Part shown: piece by piece, positions 24,001 through 31,419 of the stretch
Numbering within the stretch: position 1 is the stretch's first letter
Layout: each line of letters begins with the position of its first letter
Made by a program: the position numbers and the translations under genes
NCBI GenBank assembly: GCA_025358575.1
Contig: JANYJA010000127.1
Span: 1 to 46,452, forward strand
Direction: 5' to 3'
Length of the DNA stretch: 46,452 bases
Source of the DNA: Terriglobia bacterium
GTDB lineage: Bacteria; Acidobacteriota; Terriglobia; Bryobacterales; Bryobacteraceae
The notes under the pieces: generated by a model
Database searches by the model: none
Seen by the model: only the letters and a program-made list of their open reading frames with translations
Told to the model about the DNA's origin: nothing

Positions 24001-24243
24001 TCAGGGGCCCTTAACGATTACGACCGTCTCGACGCTAACGCGGCCCTGACATATGAGACTCACGGTGTAACCGGGATTGTCTTCGCGGTTCGGGTCGGAT
24101 GCGCCTTTCACCTGATATTGATCGACGATCCATTCAAGAGCCGAGCGCGAGCCCAGGGAATATTCAAAGGTCTCCGCTGCGAGTTCACAGAGTGTTAGAG
24201 AGTCATTGACGAAGGGATCGCTGGGGGGAAAGTTCGAGCACGA
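24001..24243 (-). pseudogene. C-terminal relic of a type ISP restriction-modification enzyme
   Basis: This minus-strand frame reads for about 80 residues to a TGA at 24003-24001. It has no start codon; the frame stays open upstream only to a stop at 24357-24355. The translation contains SLGSRSALEWIVDQYQVKG, then DPNREDNP, then SVETVVIV near the stop. This matches the C-terminal tail I know from type ISP enzymes (SALEW-x-x-D/E-x-YQV ... DPN ... P-x-Y ... VS-x-ET-x-x-IV). The short TDK-x-SGI loop usually found between YQV and DPN seems missing. Nothing upstream encodes the rest of that roughly 1000-1500-residue enzyme, so this is a gene remnant. The identification rests on recalled family patterns. 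Confidence 0.6.
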
Positions 24244-24373
24244 ATAAATGAATCGTAACAGTGATGCGGTGGATGTTGAGCGGGAGGAGTACCTGCTGCG
24301 CCTGTCCCCACGTCTATCGCCCTGTGGTCGGGGATTTCCTCGGCTTTTTTTGAATCACTGATATTCTTTTTTC

Positions 24374-25777
24374 ATGCGGGTCTCGTTTTTGCACCGTGAG
24401 TGCGTCAATACGCAAATTCTTGGGCGGGGACTGCTGATTTTCGTGGTGTGTGCTGGCGCGGCGGCGGCACAGACGAAGACTCGGCACAAGGGCGCCGCTC
24501 CGGCTCCGCCCGCGGCCAAGGCTCCGGATCACTTTCCCGTCGAGAGCATCGCCATCGAGGGGAATCAGAGCTTAGCGAAAGACAAGATTCTTGAAGTGGC
24601 GGGAATTCGCATCGGGCAGCCGGGCTCGAAAGCTGATTTTGACGCGGCGCGCGACCGGCTGGTCGCGACCGGAATGTTCGAAACCGTGGGGTATCGCTAT
24701 GCCCCGGCGGCGAAGGGCGGGGGTTATGCGCTGACCTTTGAAGTGCTGGAGATGAAGCCGCTGTTCGCGGTGCAATTCGAAGGGCTGCCCGCGGCGGGGC
24801 CGGATATCGTGAATTATCTGAAGAGCCGAAATCCGCTGTTTCTGCCGAAACTGCCGGGCACGACGATGATCCTCGATCAGTACGCGCGGGCCATCGAGAC
24901 GTATCTGGCGTCGCTGAATCATCCGGATAAAGTGCTGGGGACAGTGATCAACACCGGGCCCGATCAATTTAAGATTCTGTTTCGTCCGTCGGCTCCGCTG
25001 CCGGTTGTGGCCGAGGTGCGATTCACGGGGAATGACGCGATTCTGAAAACGCGGCTGCAACATGCGATCTCCGGAGTGGCTTATGGGGTCCCGTTCACGC
25101 AGGACGGTTTTCGGCAACTGCTGGACGCGCAGATTCGGCCTTTGTACGATGGCAGGGGGCGGGTGCGGGTGCAGTTTCCGCAGATCACAACGACTCCGGC
25201 GGAGAAGGTGAAGGGGCTGATCGTCAACGTCACGATCGACGAGGGACCGGTTTATCTATTGGGCAAGGTTTCGGTGGCGGGCGCGGAGAGCCGGGCGGAT
25301 AGCGCGGCGTTGCTGAAACAGGCGGACATTAAGCCCGCCGATTTCGTGAATTTCGATGCGATCAATGAAGGAGTGGAGACAATCAAACGATCGCTCAAGA
25401 AGAATGGATATTTGCGCGTTGAGGCGGATGTGGATCGGAAGATCGACGACAAGACCAAGAAGGTGGACGTGGAGATCAAGCTGGATCGCGGGCCGCAGTT
25501 TCATTTCGGCACGCTGACGATTCAGGGACTCGATTTGAACAGCGAGCCGGCCGTTCGCAAACTTTGGGGCGAAAAAGCGGGCACGCCTTTTAACGCCAGT
25601 TATCCGGATTATTTTCTGAACCGGATTCGGGAAGATGGAATGTTCGACAGTCTTGGGACCACGAAATCAGTGACAAATCTGGACGAGGATAAACATATCG
25701 CGGATGTGACGCTGATCTTTGGAGCTGCGCCGCCAGCGAAGAAGGAAAAACCGAAAGGGCAGTCATCGCCATTTTAA
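24374..25777 (+). CDS. BamA-like protein made only of POTRA domains
   Basis: A 467-residue predicted periplasmic protein. A signal peptide covers about 1-32 (LLIFVVCAGAAAA then Q), with a longer than usual N-region. After an Ala/Pro linker come five POTRA-like units at about 53-126, 127-207, 209-292, 293-374 and 375-450. Typical phrases are VESIAIEGNQSL, VVAEVRFTGND, LGKVSVAGAES and FGTLTIQGLDL. The protein then ends in a Lys/Pro-rich tail with no beta-barrel, whereas BamA proteins are about 750-900 residues with a C-terminal barrel. It may act as a periplasmic adaptor or scaffold. It is followed 17 bp later by the exported two-repeat protein. Confidence 0.82.
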   Translation: MRVSFLHRECVNTQILGRGLLIFVVCAGAAAAQTKTRHKGAAPAPPAAKAPDHFPVESIAIEGNQSLAKDKILEVAGIRIGQPGSKADFDAARDRLVATGMFETVGYRYAPAAKGGGYALTFEVLEMKPLFAVQFEGLPAAGPDIVNYLKSRNPLFLPKLPGTTMILDQYARAIETYLASLNHPDKVLGTVINTGPDQFKILFRPSAPLPVVAEVRFTGNDAILKTRLQHAISGVAYGVPFTQDGFRQLLDAQIRPLYDGRGRVRVQFPQITTTPAEKVKGLIVNVTIDEGPVYLLGKVSVAGAESRADSAALLKQADIKPADFVNFDAINEGVETIKRSLKKNGYLRVEADVDRKIDDKTKKVDVEIKLDRGPQFHFGTLTIQGLDLNSEPAVRKLWGEKAGTPFNASYPDYFLNRIREDGMFDSLGTTKSVTNLDEDKHIADVTLIFGAAPPAKKEKPKGQSSPF

Positions 25778-25794
25778 AAAAGGATATTAAACGC

Positions 25795-26490
25795 ATGAAG
25801 AGCTTTGCACTATTTTTGCCGATGTTGGTTGCGGGCAGCGGTTTTGCCCAGTCGGGCCACTGGGAGGGGAAGATTCAAGCGCCAGGTCACGAAATGAGTG
25901 TGTCGGCGGACCTCAACAAGAATGAGAAGGGCGAGTGGGTCGGGTCGTTTGGAATGCCCGAGCAGAAAATGACGGGGATGGCGCTCAGCAATATCGCGGT
26001 GAAGGATAAGGCGGTGGCGTTTGAGGTGGCGGGAGTACCGGGCAAGCCGATATTCGATGGGAAGCTTTCGGATGACGGGAAGTCGCTGGCAGGGACGCTG
26101 AATCAGGGGGCCGCGACATTTCCGTTCACGATGCAGCGGACGGGCGAGGCAAGGGTCGAGGTGGCGGCGAAGAGCACGGTGCTGGCGAAGGAGTTCCAGG
26201 GGGATTGGGAAGGCGTAATCGATTCGGGGCGGCCGCTGAGGATCGTGTTGCACCTGACGCAAGCGGCGGACGGGACGGGAAGCGGTTCGATTGATAGTCC
26301 GGATCAAAACGCCAACGGCATTGGCATTACGACGATTACGCAAGCGGGGAAGAGTTTGAAGTTTGAGATCAAGGTGATTCAAGGCTCATTCGCGGGAGAT
26401 TTGAATGCGGATGGCACGGAAATCAAGGGGACATGGGCGCAAGGCCCCAGTTCCGTGCCGCTTACATTCAAGCGCGCGGCTGCAAAGTGA
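25795..26490 (+). CDS. Exported protein with two repeats of a WEG beta domain
   Basis: A 231-residue predicted periplasmic protein. The signal peptide is MKSFALFLPMLVAGSGFAQ. The mature part contains two homologous halves: the first begins GHWEGKI (Trp23) and ends FPFTMQR, the second begins GDWEGVI (Trp138) and ends VPLTFKR. This domain is often found in front of alpha/beta hydrolase domains in other bacteria, but no hydrolase follows here. The second half carries the SIDSPDQ segment common in those proteins. No enzyme motif is visible. It is probably cotranscribed with the POTRA protein upstream, and the next gene's GTG overlaps its TGA. Confidence 0.78.
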   Translation: MKSFALFLPMLVAGSGFAQSGHWEGKIQAPGHEMSVSADLNKNEKGEWVGSFGMPEQKMTGMALSNIAVKDKAVAFEVAGVPGKPIFDGKLSDDGKSLAGTLNQGAATFPFTMQRTGEARVEVAAKSTVLAKEFQGDWEGVIDSGRPLRIVLHLTQAADGTGSGSIDSPDQNANGIGITTITQAGKSLKFEIKVIQGSFAGDLNADGTEIKGTWAQGPSSVPLTFKRAAAK

Positions 26491-26846
26491 GCTGGATTAC
26501 CGGGTTGCTGTTTGCGATTGCGGGCGTGCTGCATTTCGTATTTACGCCGGCTTACGTGTCGATTGTTCCGCCGATGTTGCCAGGGCCGCGGATGCTGGTT
26601 TGGATTAGCGGAATTGCCGAGATCGCGGGCGGGGTGGGATTGATGATCCCTAGCGTTCGAGTGGCGGCCGGGTGGGGACTGGTGGCGCTGCTGGTGGCGG
26701 TGTTTCCAGCGAATGTTTACATGGCGATGCGGCAGGGCGCACCGGCAGGTCCGCAAATTCCGGCATGGGCGTTGTGGGCGCGGCTGCCTTTGCAGGCGGT
26801 GTTCATTTGGTGGGTGCTGCGGGTAAGCCGGAGCGACCTAGCTTAG
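26487..26846 (+). CDS. Small DoxX-like membrane protein
   Basis: A 119-residue protein with four hydrophobic helices. I chose GTG 26487, which overlaps the preceding TGA (GTGA), because the protein then begins directly with the first membrane helix (SWITGLLFAIAGVLHFV). A longer frame would start inside the previous gene. The pattern of helix 1 with a His, the short loop with Pro, and ISGIAEIAGGVGL fit DoxX/DoxX-like proteins. Their functions vary and are mostly unknown. The last 9 bases overlap the end of the convergent GyrI-like gene. Confidence 0.75.
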   Translation: MSWITGLLFAIAGVLHFVFTPAYVSIVPPMLPGPRMLVWISGIAEIAGGVGLMIPSVRVAAGWGLVALLVAVFPANVYMAMRQGAPAGPQIPAWALWARLPLQAVFIWWVLRVSRSDLA

Positions 26847-27299
26847 CGGCTGATTGAGTTCAGTGCGCCAAGCCGCCGGATCGGAATTGGATTCAGGGCC
26901 GACTACGTAACATTCCCAAAAGTCTTGACGAGGGGTGTGGCCGTTTGCCGCAATCCAGGCACGGAATTCGCCCCAGGCGGTGCTCAGGCCTTCGTAGCCA
27001 CCGTGGTAGATGGTGCGAGCCGTGGTAGTCGCGGACAACTGGCCAGGCGTCATGCGGCCGAAAGGGGTTACCGGCTTCGCGACTGGCAGGCAGATCTCAA
27101 AATCAAAATTCTCCGACGGCCTTCGCAAGTGGTGGGTGAACCATGGCCCGGTGACCGCAGTGCCTTGAGCGGCGACGGCAGCGCTCAACTCGGAGATGCC
27201 GGGGCCCATCACTTTCTGGATATCCGCACGTGGAACGGTTACGCGGATGCAGGCGGTTAGCTGGGCCGCAGTTTGTAGGACGTGAGGCGTGTCGATCAT
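26838..27299 (-). CDS. GyrI-like small-molecule-binding domain protein
   Basis: A 153-residue stand-alone protein of the GyrI-like / AraC effector-binding domain type. The body contains YHGGYEGLSTAWGEFRAWIA, typical of the second half of this fold, and ECYVVGPESNSDPAAWRTEL, typical of its end, where the usual Glu is kept. There is no DNA-binding domain. Such proteins bind small hydrophobic cations or act as hydrolases or stress proteins; the ligand here is unknown. An AAGGAG sequence precedes the ATG. It overlaps the end of the DoxX-like gene by 9 bases and lies downstream of the ThyX-like gene with a 17 bp gap, so the two may form one transcript. Confidence 0.82.
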   Translation of the reverse strand: MIDTPHVLQTAAQLTACIRVTVPRADIQKVMGPGISELSAAVAAQGTAVTGPWFTHHLRRPSENFDFEICLPVAKPVTPFGRMTPGQLSATTTARTIYHGGYEGLSTAWGEFRAWIAANGHTPRQDFWECYVVGPESNSDPAAWRTELNQPLS

Positions 27300-27316
27300 T
27301 GGGTTCTCCTTCTGAA

Positions 27317-28747
27317 TCAGCGTTTAAGGGGATCTTCAATCCAGGGCGGGGTGGCGTCGATGAGGCGGCCGAGATGGGGTTCGACGGCTTCGATCTTTTG
27401 CTTCATGAGCCAGGCGATTTCGCGATAGCTGAAATGGCCTTTGACGCCGCTGCGGACACGCGAAATATATTCGGCTTCGGCGAAATCCATCTTGAAGAGA
27501 AACCGGGAGCGGGCACCGAAGGGGAGCAGATAGTGCGATCCGGGGGCGGGCAGCGAGTGCATGGCATGAAGCGCCTCGCGCATGGCGGCCTCGAACACGG
27601 GGGCGACGCCGGCGGGGATTAGGGCGGCGGGACTGTCGAAACCTAGCTTGCCGGAGAATTCCTGGCGGAACTGGTGGCAGCGGCGGTGGCGGTGCAGATC
27701 GCGGTAGGCTCCGATGTCGATCACCATGTCGAAGCAATACTGGCCGCCGCGGAACTCGCGCAGGAGATCGTCGCGGCGATCGCGCGATTGAAGGGCGACG
27801 TCGAGCACCTCGGCGCGCCGCGCTTGGGTCCACTCTTGCGCGAGGTGGTAGAGTTCGCGAAAGGGGTGGTCGGTAACAGGGTAGAGCAGGGTGGCGGCGA
27901 TCTCGCTCATGGTGCAAGCGGGACGAATGAGGTCGACACGCTCGGGTGCGGCGGTGGAAGGCTTGGGCAGATTCTGAATGGCCCAGGCTCGCAAATCCTG
28001 GCGGGAGCGCGCGCGATACTCATCGGGGCCGGCGTGGCGAGCGAGGGTGGGAGCAAGCGGCTCGCGGGCGGAGTCATTCCAGAGGCAGTTGGGTTCCTGG
28101 GCACAGGCTTCGGCAATCTCGCTGCCGAGTCCGCGGAGTTCTTGGTACTCGGAAGCCCGCAGACGGCGGATCTGTTTTTCGAGCGTCCGAATGCTGGTTA
28201 CCTGGCCGACGTTGGTGGGCACGCCCCAGAAGAGCAGGTAGCGGGCGACGTCGAAGGCACGGGCGGTGAGGTTGCGCTCATACGCGTCGGGCTTCATGGT
28301 CTCAGGGCGCGGCAGAGACTCTTTCAGGGATTCGAACACGGAGGCCTTCACGATGGCGTAGGCGGCTAACAGCTTTTCTCCGGCAGCCACGTAGACCGCA
28401 GCCCGGTCCGAATCAAACTCAGCGGGCGTGATGAATCCGGAGCGCGAGAAATCCTGGTAGCGGGAGGATTTGGCTTGGCCATCCCAAAGGACTTCGTCTT
28501 CGATCTCTGTGGCCGCGAGTTCGGACACGCCCTCGAAACAGAGAACGGCATGGCCAAGGTCGGCGATGGAGGCGTGACCGTATTGAAAATAGTAGTGCTC
28601 GAGGAAGCTTTGGGAATTGTGGGTGCGCACCCATTCGAGAGATTCAACGATGGAATCGGGGGAGCGGCTGTAACGCGCCAGGGCATAGGCGCATTTCTCG
28701 GGTGGCATGGGCGCGACGGTGAAGACGCGCTTCGGTTTTTCGGGCAT
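27317..28747 (-). CDS. Duplicated ThyX-like (FAD-dependent thymidylate synthase family) protein
   Basis: A 476-residue protein about twice the length of a normal ThyX (220-250). The N-terminal half has the ThyX-like strand/helix pattern [20 protein letters not shown] and ends its active-site stretch in SSRY (94-97), but the RHR of the ThyX motif is missing. The C-terminal half has the RHR motif at 353-355 within [13 protein letters not shown], but the position of the conserved Ser of RHR-x7-S is Glu363. Canonical ThyX uses FAD and folate to methylate dUMP. Whether this two-domain form does so is uncertain. It is divergent from dut with 25 bp between starts, which supports a dUMP/dTMP role. 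Confidence 0.8.
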   Translation of the reverse strand: MPEKPKRVFTVAPMPPEKCAYALARYSRSPDSIVESLEWVRTHNSQSFLEHYYFQYGHASIADLGHAVLCFEGVSELAATEIEDEVLWDGQAKSSRYQDFSRSGFITPAEFDSDRAAVYVAAGEKLLAAYAIVKASVFESLKESLPRPETMKPDAYERNLTARAFDVARYLLFWGVPTNVGQVTSIRTLEKQIRRLRASEYQELRGLGSEIAEACAQEPNCLWNDSAREPLAPTLARHAGPDEYRARSRQDLRAWAIQNLPKPSTAAPERVDLIRPACTMSEIAATLLYPVTDHPFRELYHLAQEWTQARRAEVLDVALQSRDRRDDLLREFRGGQYCFDMVIDIGAYRDLHRHRRCHQFRQEFSGKLGFDSPAALIPAGVAPVFEAAMREALHAMHSLPAPGSHYLLPFGARSRFLFKMDFAEAEYISRVRSGVKGHFSYREIAWLMKQKIEAVEPHLGRLIDATPPWIEDPLKR

Positions 28748-28772
28748 CGGGAACAGTTATGATTATGCAGAA

Positions 28773-29204
28773 ATGAAAGTGAAGATACAAAGACTGCACC
28801 CGGACGCGACGCTGCCGGAGTATGCGCACGGCGCGGACGAAGACGCCGGGATGGATCTGCGGGCGGTGACGTCGACGGTGCTCGATCCGGGGGTATCGCA
28901 ACTGGTTCCGACGGGCCTGTCAATTGAGCTGCCGGCGGGATATGAGGCGCAGATCCGGCCGCGCAGTGGACTGGCGCTGAAGCATTCGATCACGCTGCCG
29001 AATAGTCCGGCGACCATCGATCCGGGATATCGGGGAGAAATTCGGGTGATTTTGCTGAATCTGGGAAAGGAGCCGTATGTCATTTTGGCAGGGGACCGGA
29101 TTGCTCAGATGGTGGTGGCGCGGTACGAAGCGATTGAATGGGATGAAGGAGAGTTGAGGGAATCGCTGCGGGGGTCGGGTGGATTTGGCTCTTCAGGGCG
29201 GTGA
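28773..29204 (+). CDS. dut: dUTP diphosphatase
   Basis: A 143-residue trimeric dUTPase that hydrolyses dUTP to dUMP, keeping uracil out of DNA and supplying thymidylate synthesis. All five motifs are present: [18 protein letters not shown], the [11 protein letters not shown] stretch, [10 protein letters not shown] and the C-terminal [11 protein letters not shown] chose ATG 28773 because MKVKIQRL is the normal family N-terminus; a further upstream frame would overlap the divergent ThyX-like gene. No strong ribosome site is visible. Its neighbour across the 25 bp gap makes dTMP in the family's usual role, so the two may be co-regulated. Confidence 0.96.
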   Translation: MKVKIQRLHPDATLPEYAHGADEDAGMDLRAVTSTVLDPGVSQLVPTGLSIELPAGYEAQIRPRSGLALKHSITLPNSPATIDPGYRGEIRVILLNLGKEPYVILAGDRIAQMVVARYEAIEWDEGELRESLRGSGGFGSSGR

Positions 29205-29219
29205 TCTTCTGAAAGATTT

Positions 29220-29295
29220 TGGTGGACGACGGGGGGATCGAACCCCCGGCCTCTGCATTGCGAACGCAGCGCTCTCCCAGCTGAGCTAGTCGCCC
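29220..29295 (-). tRNA. tRNA-Ala (anticodon CGC), CCA encoded
   Basis: The minus strand folds into a full cloverleaf. The acceptor stem GGGCGAC pairs with GTCGTCC and includes the G3-U70 wobble that identifies alanine tRNAs. The anticodon stem CTGCG/TGCAG encloses the loop TTCGCAA, giving anticodon CGC. The T arm GGGGG-TTCGATC-CCCCC is intact, and the 3' CCA is encoded. It begins 9 bp after the stop of the small basic protein gene, so it may be cotranscribed with it, although a TATATT at 29315-29310 could be a -10 box. Confidence 0.97.
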
Positions 29296-29304
29296 ACGCG
29301 ACGT

Positions 29305-29667
29305 CTACAAATATAGCATCCGCATCTGAGATGGGGAATGCTTAGGCCGCTTCAACAAGGCGGCTAGGAGTTTCCTGCGACTGCGGCGGCTAGCATTGGG
29401 GGAGGGAACACCGTTTACAGGGCGCTCGGAGAAGCGGTTGGTTGGTTCACGCCGCTCGGGGTTGCGTCGGGTGGCCCAGTATTTTTTCATGCGCTCGGAA
29501 ACTTCTTTTCTAGCTTCCGCATTCATGTACTTTCTTCCGCGACGCTTTTGCTTGAGCGCGCGGGGAAGTTGCGGCGATTGGCGCTCAAGCTGTTCCAGGG
29601 AAACAATAATCGCGTCGAGCTTATCGCGCTCGGCACAGAGATCACGAATCGTCTTGATTAGGTCCAT
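29305..29667 (-). CDS. Small basic hypothetical protein with coiled coil
   Basis: A 120-residue protein. Residues 1-30 form a likely coiled coil (LIKTIRDLCAERDKLDAIIV). They are followed by a basic stretch with KQKRRGRKYMNAEARKEVSE and MKKYWATRR, similar to small uncharacterised proteins I know from acidobacteria. The basic RGRK segment could contact nucleic acid, as an inference. The ATG at 29667 is the only in-frame start after a stop, though AGGAGG sits about 14 bases upstream, farther than usual. It lies 35 bp downstream of tatC and just upstream of tRNA-Ala. Confidence 0.7.
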   Translation of the reverse strand: MDLIKTIRDLCAERDKLDAIIVSLEQLERQSPQLPRALKQKRRGRKYMNAEARKEVSERMKKYWATRRNPERREPTNRFSERPVNGVPSPNASRRSRRKLLAALLKRPKHSPSQMRMLYL

Positions 29668-29702
29668 AGGCCGACGTTAATACCTCCTAACATAATAGCG
29701 GC

Positions 29703-30887
29703 TTAACGCGTCAAAAAGGGCCAAGAATGAATCAGGTGATAACCAAATTTGGCGATCGCAAGGTACACAGCCAGCGCGACAACGGCGATTATGGGGCCAA
29801 GCACTATGAATAAGATCTTCCATGGGAACCGGCGTTTTTCGCGATGCAGAACCAATAGATAGCTAGCGAATATACCCACATAGAATAGCAGGCACATGGG
29901 GGTAGCGAAGAGCATCAGGTTAAACACGTCCGGCGTGGGGGTCACGACGGCGGCGATGATCACAATGGCCAAAATGGCGTAGCGACTGTGTGCAATCAGA
30001 AACTTAGGTGAAACGACATGGAGAAGAGTAAGAAAAAAGATGAGGATGGGGAGTTCGAAAACGAGACCGACGCCGAGCATCACGTTGACGAACATGTCGA
30101 AATATTCGGTGATCGAAACCATGGGGGTGACATAGTTGCCGAATCCGATTCCTAATAGAAACTTCAAGCCGTAACGGAAGGCCACGAAGTAGGCAAAAAA
30201 ACCGCCAGCGATAAATAAACCGGCGGTAGAGACTACAAAGGGAATAGCCCAGCGGCGCTCGCGCTTATAAAGCCCGGGGGAGATAAACGCCCAAACCTGG
30301 TAGAGAATCCAGGGCGAGGCCACGAAAACCGAGCAGAGCAAGGGCAGCTTGAACCAGATGATGTTGAACGAGTCCATGGGGGAAATCATGGTCAAGGTGG
30401 GGGGCTTCACGCCGAGCTGGGTGAGGGCGTCGACAGCCGGAGCGCTCACGAGGCGCCACAATTCGTCGCAGTAGGTGAGGCTGAGGATCGCGGCTACGGC
30501 GATTCCCGCGAACATGTAGAGGATTCGGCGGCGCAGTTCTTCCAGGTGCCCGAGAAAGGACATGCGAACCATGCCATCCTCTTCGGCGTCGCTCTCGTCT
30601 GGATCGTCGGGGGGAGGAGGCCGCCTGCCGCCGCCCCCTCCACTGGAGGAGGCTTTCACGGGCGCGGGCACGGGCGGAACGTAGGGAGGCGCGAAGGCAG
30701 CGGGGCTGCCGGCTTGCGAGCCTAGGGCTGGAGACGGATCGTAGGTATACGATTCGTCCTGATAGTACGAACTGTCCGTTACAGGCTCATAAGTAACGGA
30801 AACTGGTTCAACAGTTGCGGGTTCCGCGGAAGGCGCAGATTGCCCTTCGGAAGATTGCTCTTCCTTCGGCTCGTCAGGTGATGCCAT
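29703..30887 (-). CDS. tatC: Sec-independent protein translocase TatC with long N-terminal extension
   Basis: TatC is the core receptor of the Tat pathway, which exports folded twin-arginine proteins across the inner membrane. The family region begins at about residue 120 with MSFLGHLEELRRRI, including the conserved FxxHLxELRxR signature, and continues through six membrane helices to about 370. Before it lies a roughly 115-residue extension rich in Ser, Glu, Pro and Tyr with an SSSGGGGGRRPPPP linker, absent from typical 240-260-residue TatC proteins. The start ATG directly follows the TAG of tatA. The extension is predicted to be cytoplasmic and disordered. Confidence 0.94.
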   Translation of the reverse strand: MASPDEPKEEQSSEGQSAPSAEPATVEPVSVTYEPVTDSSYYQDESYTYDPSPALGSQAGSPAAFAPPYVPPVPAPVKASSSGGGGGRRPPPPDDPDESDAEEDGMVRMSFLGHLEELRRRILYMFAGIAVAAILSLTYCDELWRLVSAPAVDALTQLGVKPPTLTMISPMDSFNIIWFKLPLLCSVFVASPWILYQVWAFISPGLYKRERRWAIPFVVSTAGLFIAGGFFAYFVAFRYGLKFLLGIGFGNYVTPMVSITEYFDMFVNVMLGVGLVFELPILIFFLTLLHVVSPKFLIAHSRYAILAIVIIAAVVTPTPDVFNLMLFATPMCLLFYVGIFASYLLVLHREKRRFPWKILFIVLGPIIAVVALAVYLAIAKFGYHLIHSWPFLTR

Positions 30888-31364
30888 CTAGCTCTTTATT
30901 TCGGCGTGCTCGTTCGCGACGACGGCGTGGGGCTCATCGACCGGCTGGACTAAGTGCGCGTCCACCAATTCCTGGTGATTTAACGAGCCATTAGCGATTG
31001 AGCCTTGCGGCGCGGCGATAGCCGGCAGTGATTCGGCGCCCTGAGGTGCGGATGCGCTTGTGGGGGATGAGAGTGCGGGAGAATCGTGCGACTCGACGCC
31101 ATATGCGCCAGAGTCATGGGACGAATAGTCGTAATTGTAATTATCGTGGAAGTGGGTATTGGTAGCTTCCTTGATCGACTCCGTCTCCAACTCAAGGTTT
31201 TTCATTTCGCGATCGAACGTGGATTTCAGTTCGCTCGAGGCTTTGCGAAATTCAGCCATGGCCTTGCCTAACGTCTTGCCCAGCTCCGGAAGTTTCTTGG
31301 GGCCGAACAAAAGCAAAGCCAGGACAAAGATGAAAATCGTTTCCGGTACACCTAACGGACCCAT
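30888..31364 (-). CDS. tatA: Tat translocase subunit TatA/TatB family
   Basis: A 158-residue protein with one N-terminal membrane helix (IFIFVLALLLFG), the FGPKKLPELGKTLGKA hinge and amphipathic helix typical of TatA/B, and an acidic, Tyr/Ser/Pro-rich tail of about 100 residues. It is longer than E. coli TatA (89). TatA polymerises to form the export pore; with only one such gene here it may serve both A and B roles. A GGAG ribosome site lies 6 bases before the ATG, with a good promoter just upstream. Its stop codon is immediately followed by tatC. Confidence 0.9.
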   Translation of the reverse strand: MGPLGVPETIFIFVLALLLFGPKKLPELGKTLGKAMAEFRKASSELKSTFDREMKNLELETESIKEATNTHFHDNYNYDYSSHDSGAYGVESHDSPALSSPTSASAPQGAESLPAIAAPQGSIANGSLNHQELVDAHLVQPVDEPHAVVANEHAEIKS

Positions 31365-31380
31365 GCTTGTCTCCAGTTCT

Positions 31381-31409
31381 ATTGTAGAGCAGGCGTTTGG
31401 GCGTGTCTA
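31381..31409 (-). promoter_or_regulatory. Sigma-70-like promoter of the tatA-tatC operon
   Basis: On the minus strand TAGACA (31409-31404) is followed by a 17 bp spacer and TACAAT (31386-31381). This is 5/6 and 5/6 to the consensus boxes with ideal spacing. The predicted transcript start falls near 31374, which would leave a very short leader of about 10 bases before the tatA ATG, right at the GGAG ribosome site. This makes the exact start uncertain, but the box quality is notable. Confidence 0.5.
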
Positions 31410-31419
31410 TCGGCGGAGG

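Noticed and set aside
24303-24346. Possible hairpin (TCCCCAC ... GTGGTCGGGGA) followed by a T run upstream of the POTRA gene
   Set aside because: The stem is interrupted and the T run begins several bases after it, so a terminator call is not supported.
29203-29220. Possible terminator after dut (ATCTT-CTGA-AAGAT followed by four T)
   Set aside because: The stem has only five pairs and the T run is short; it also abuts the tRNA end, so I did not count it.
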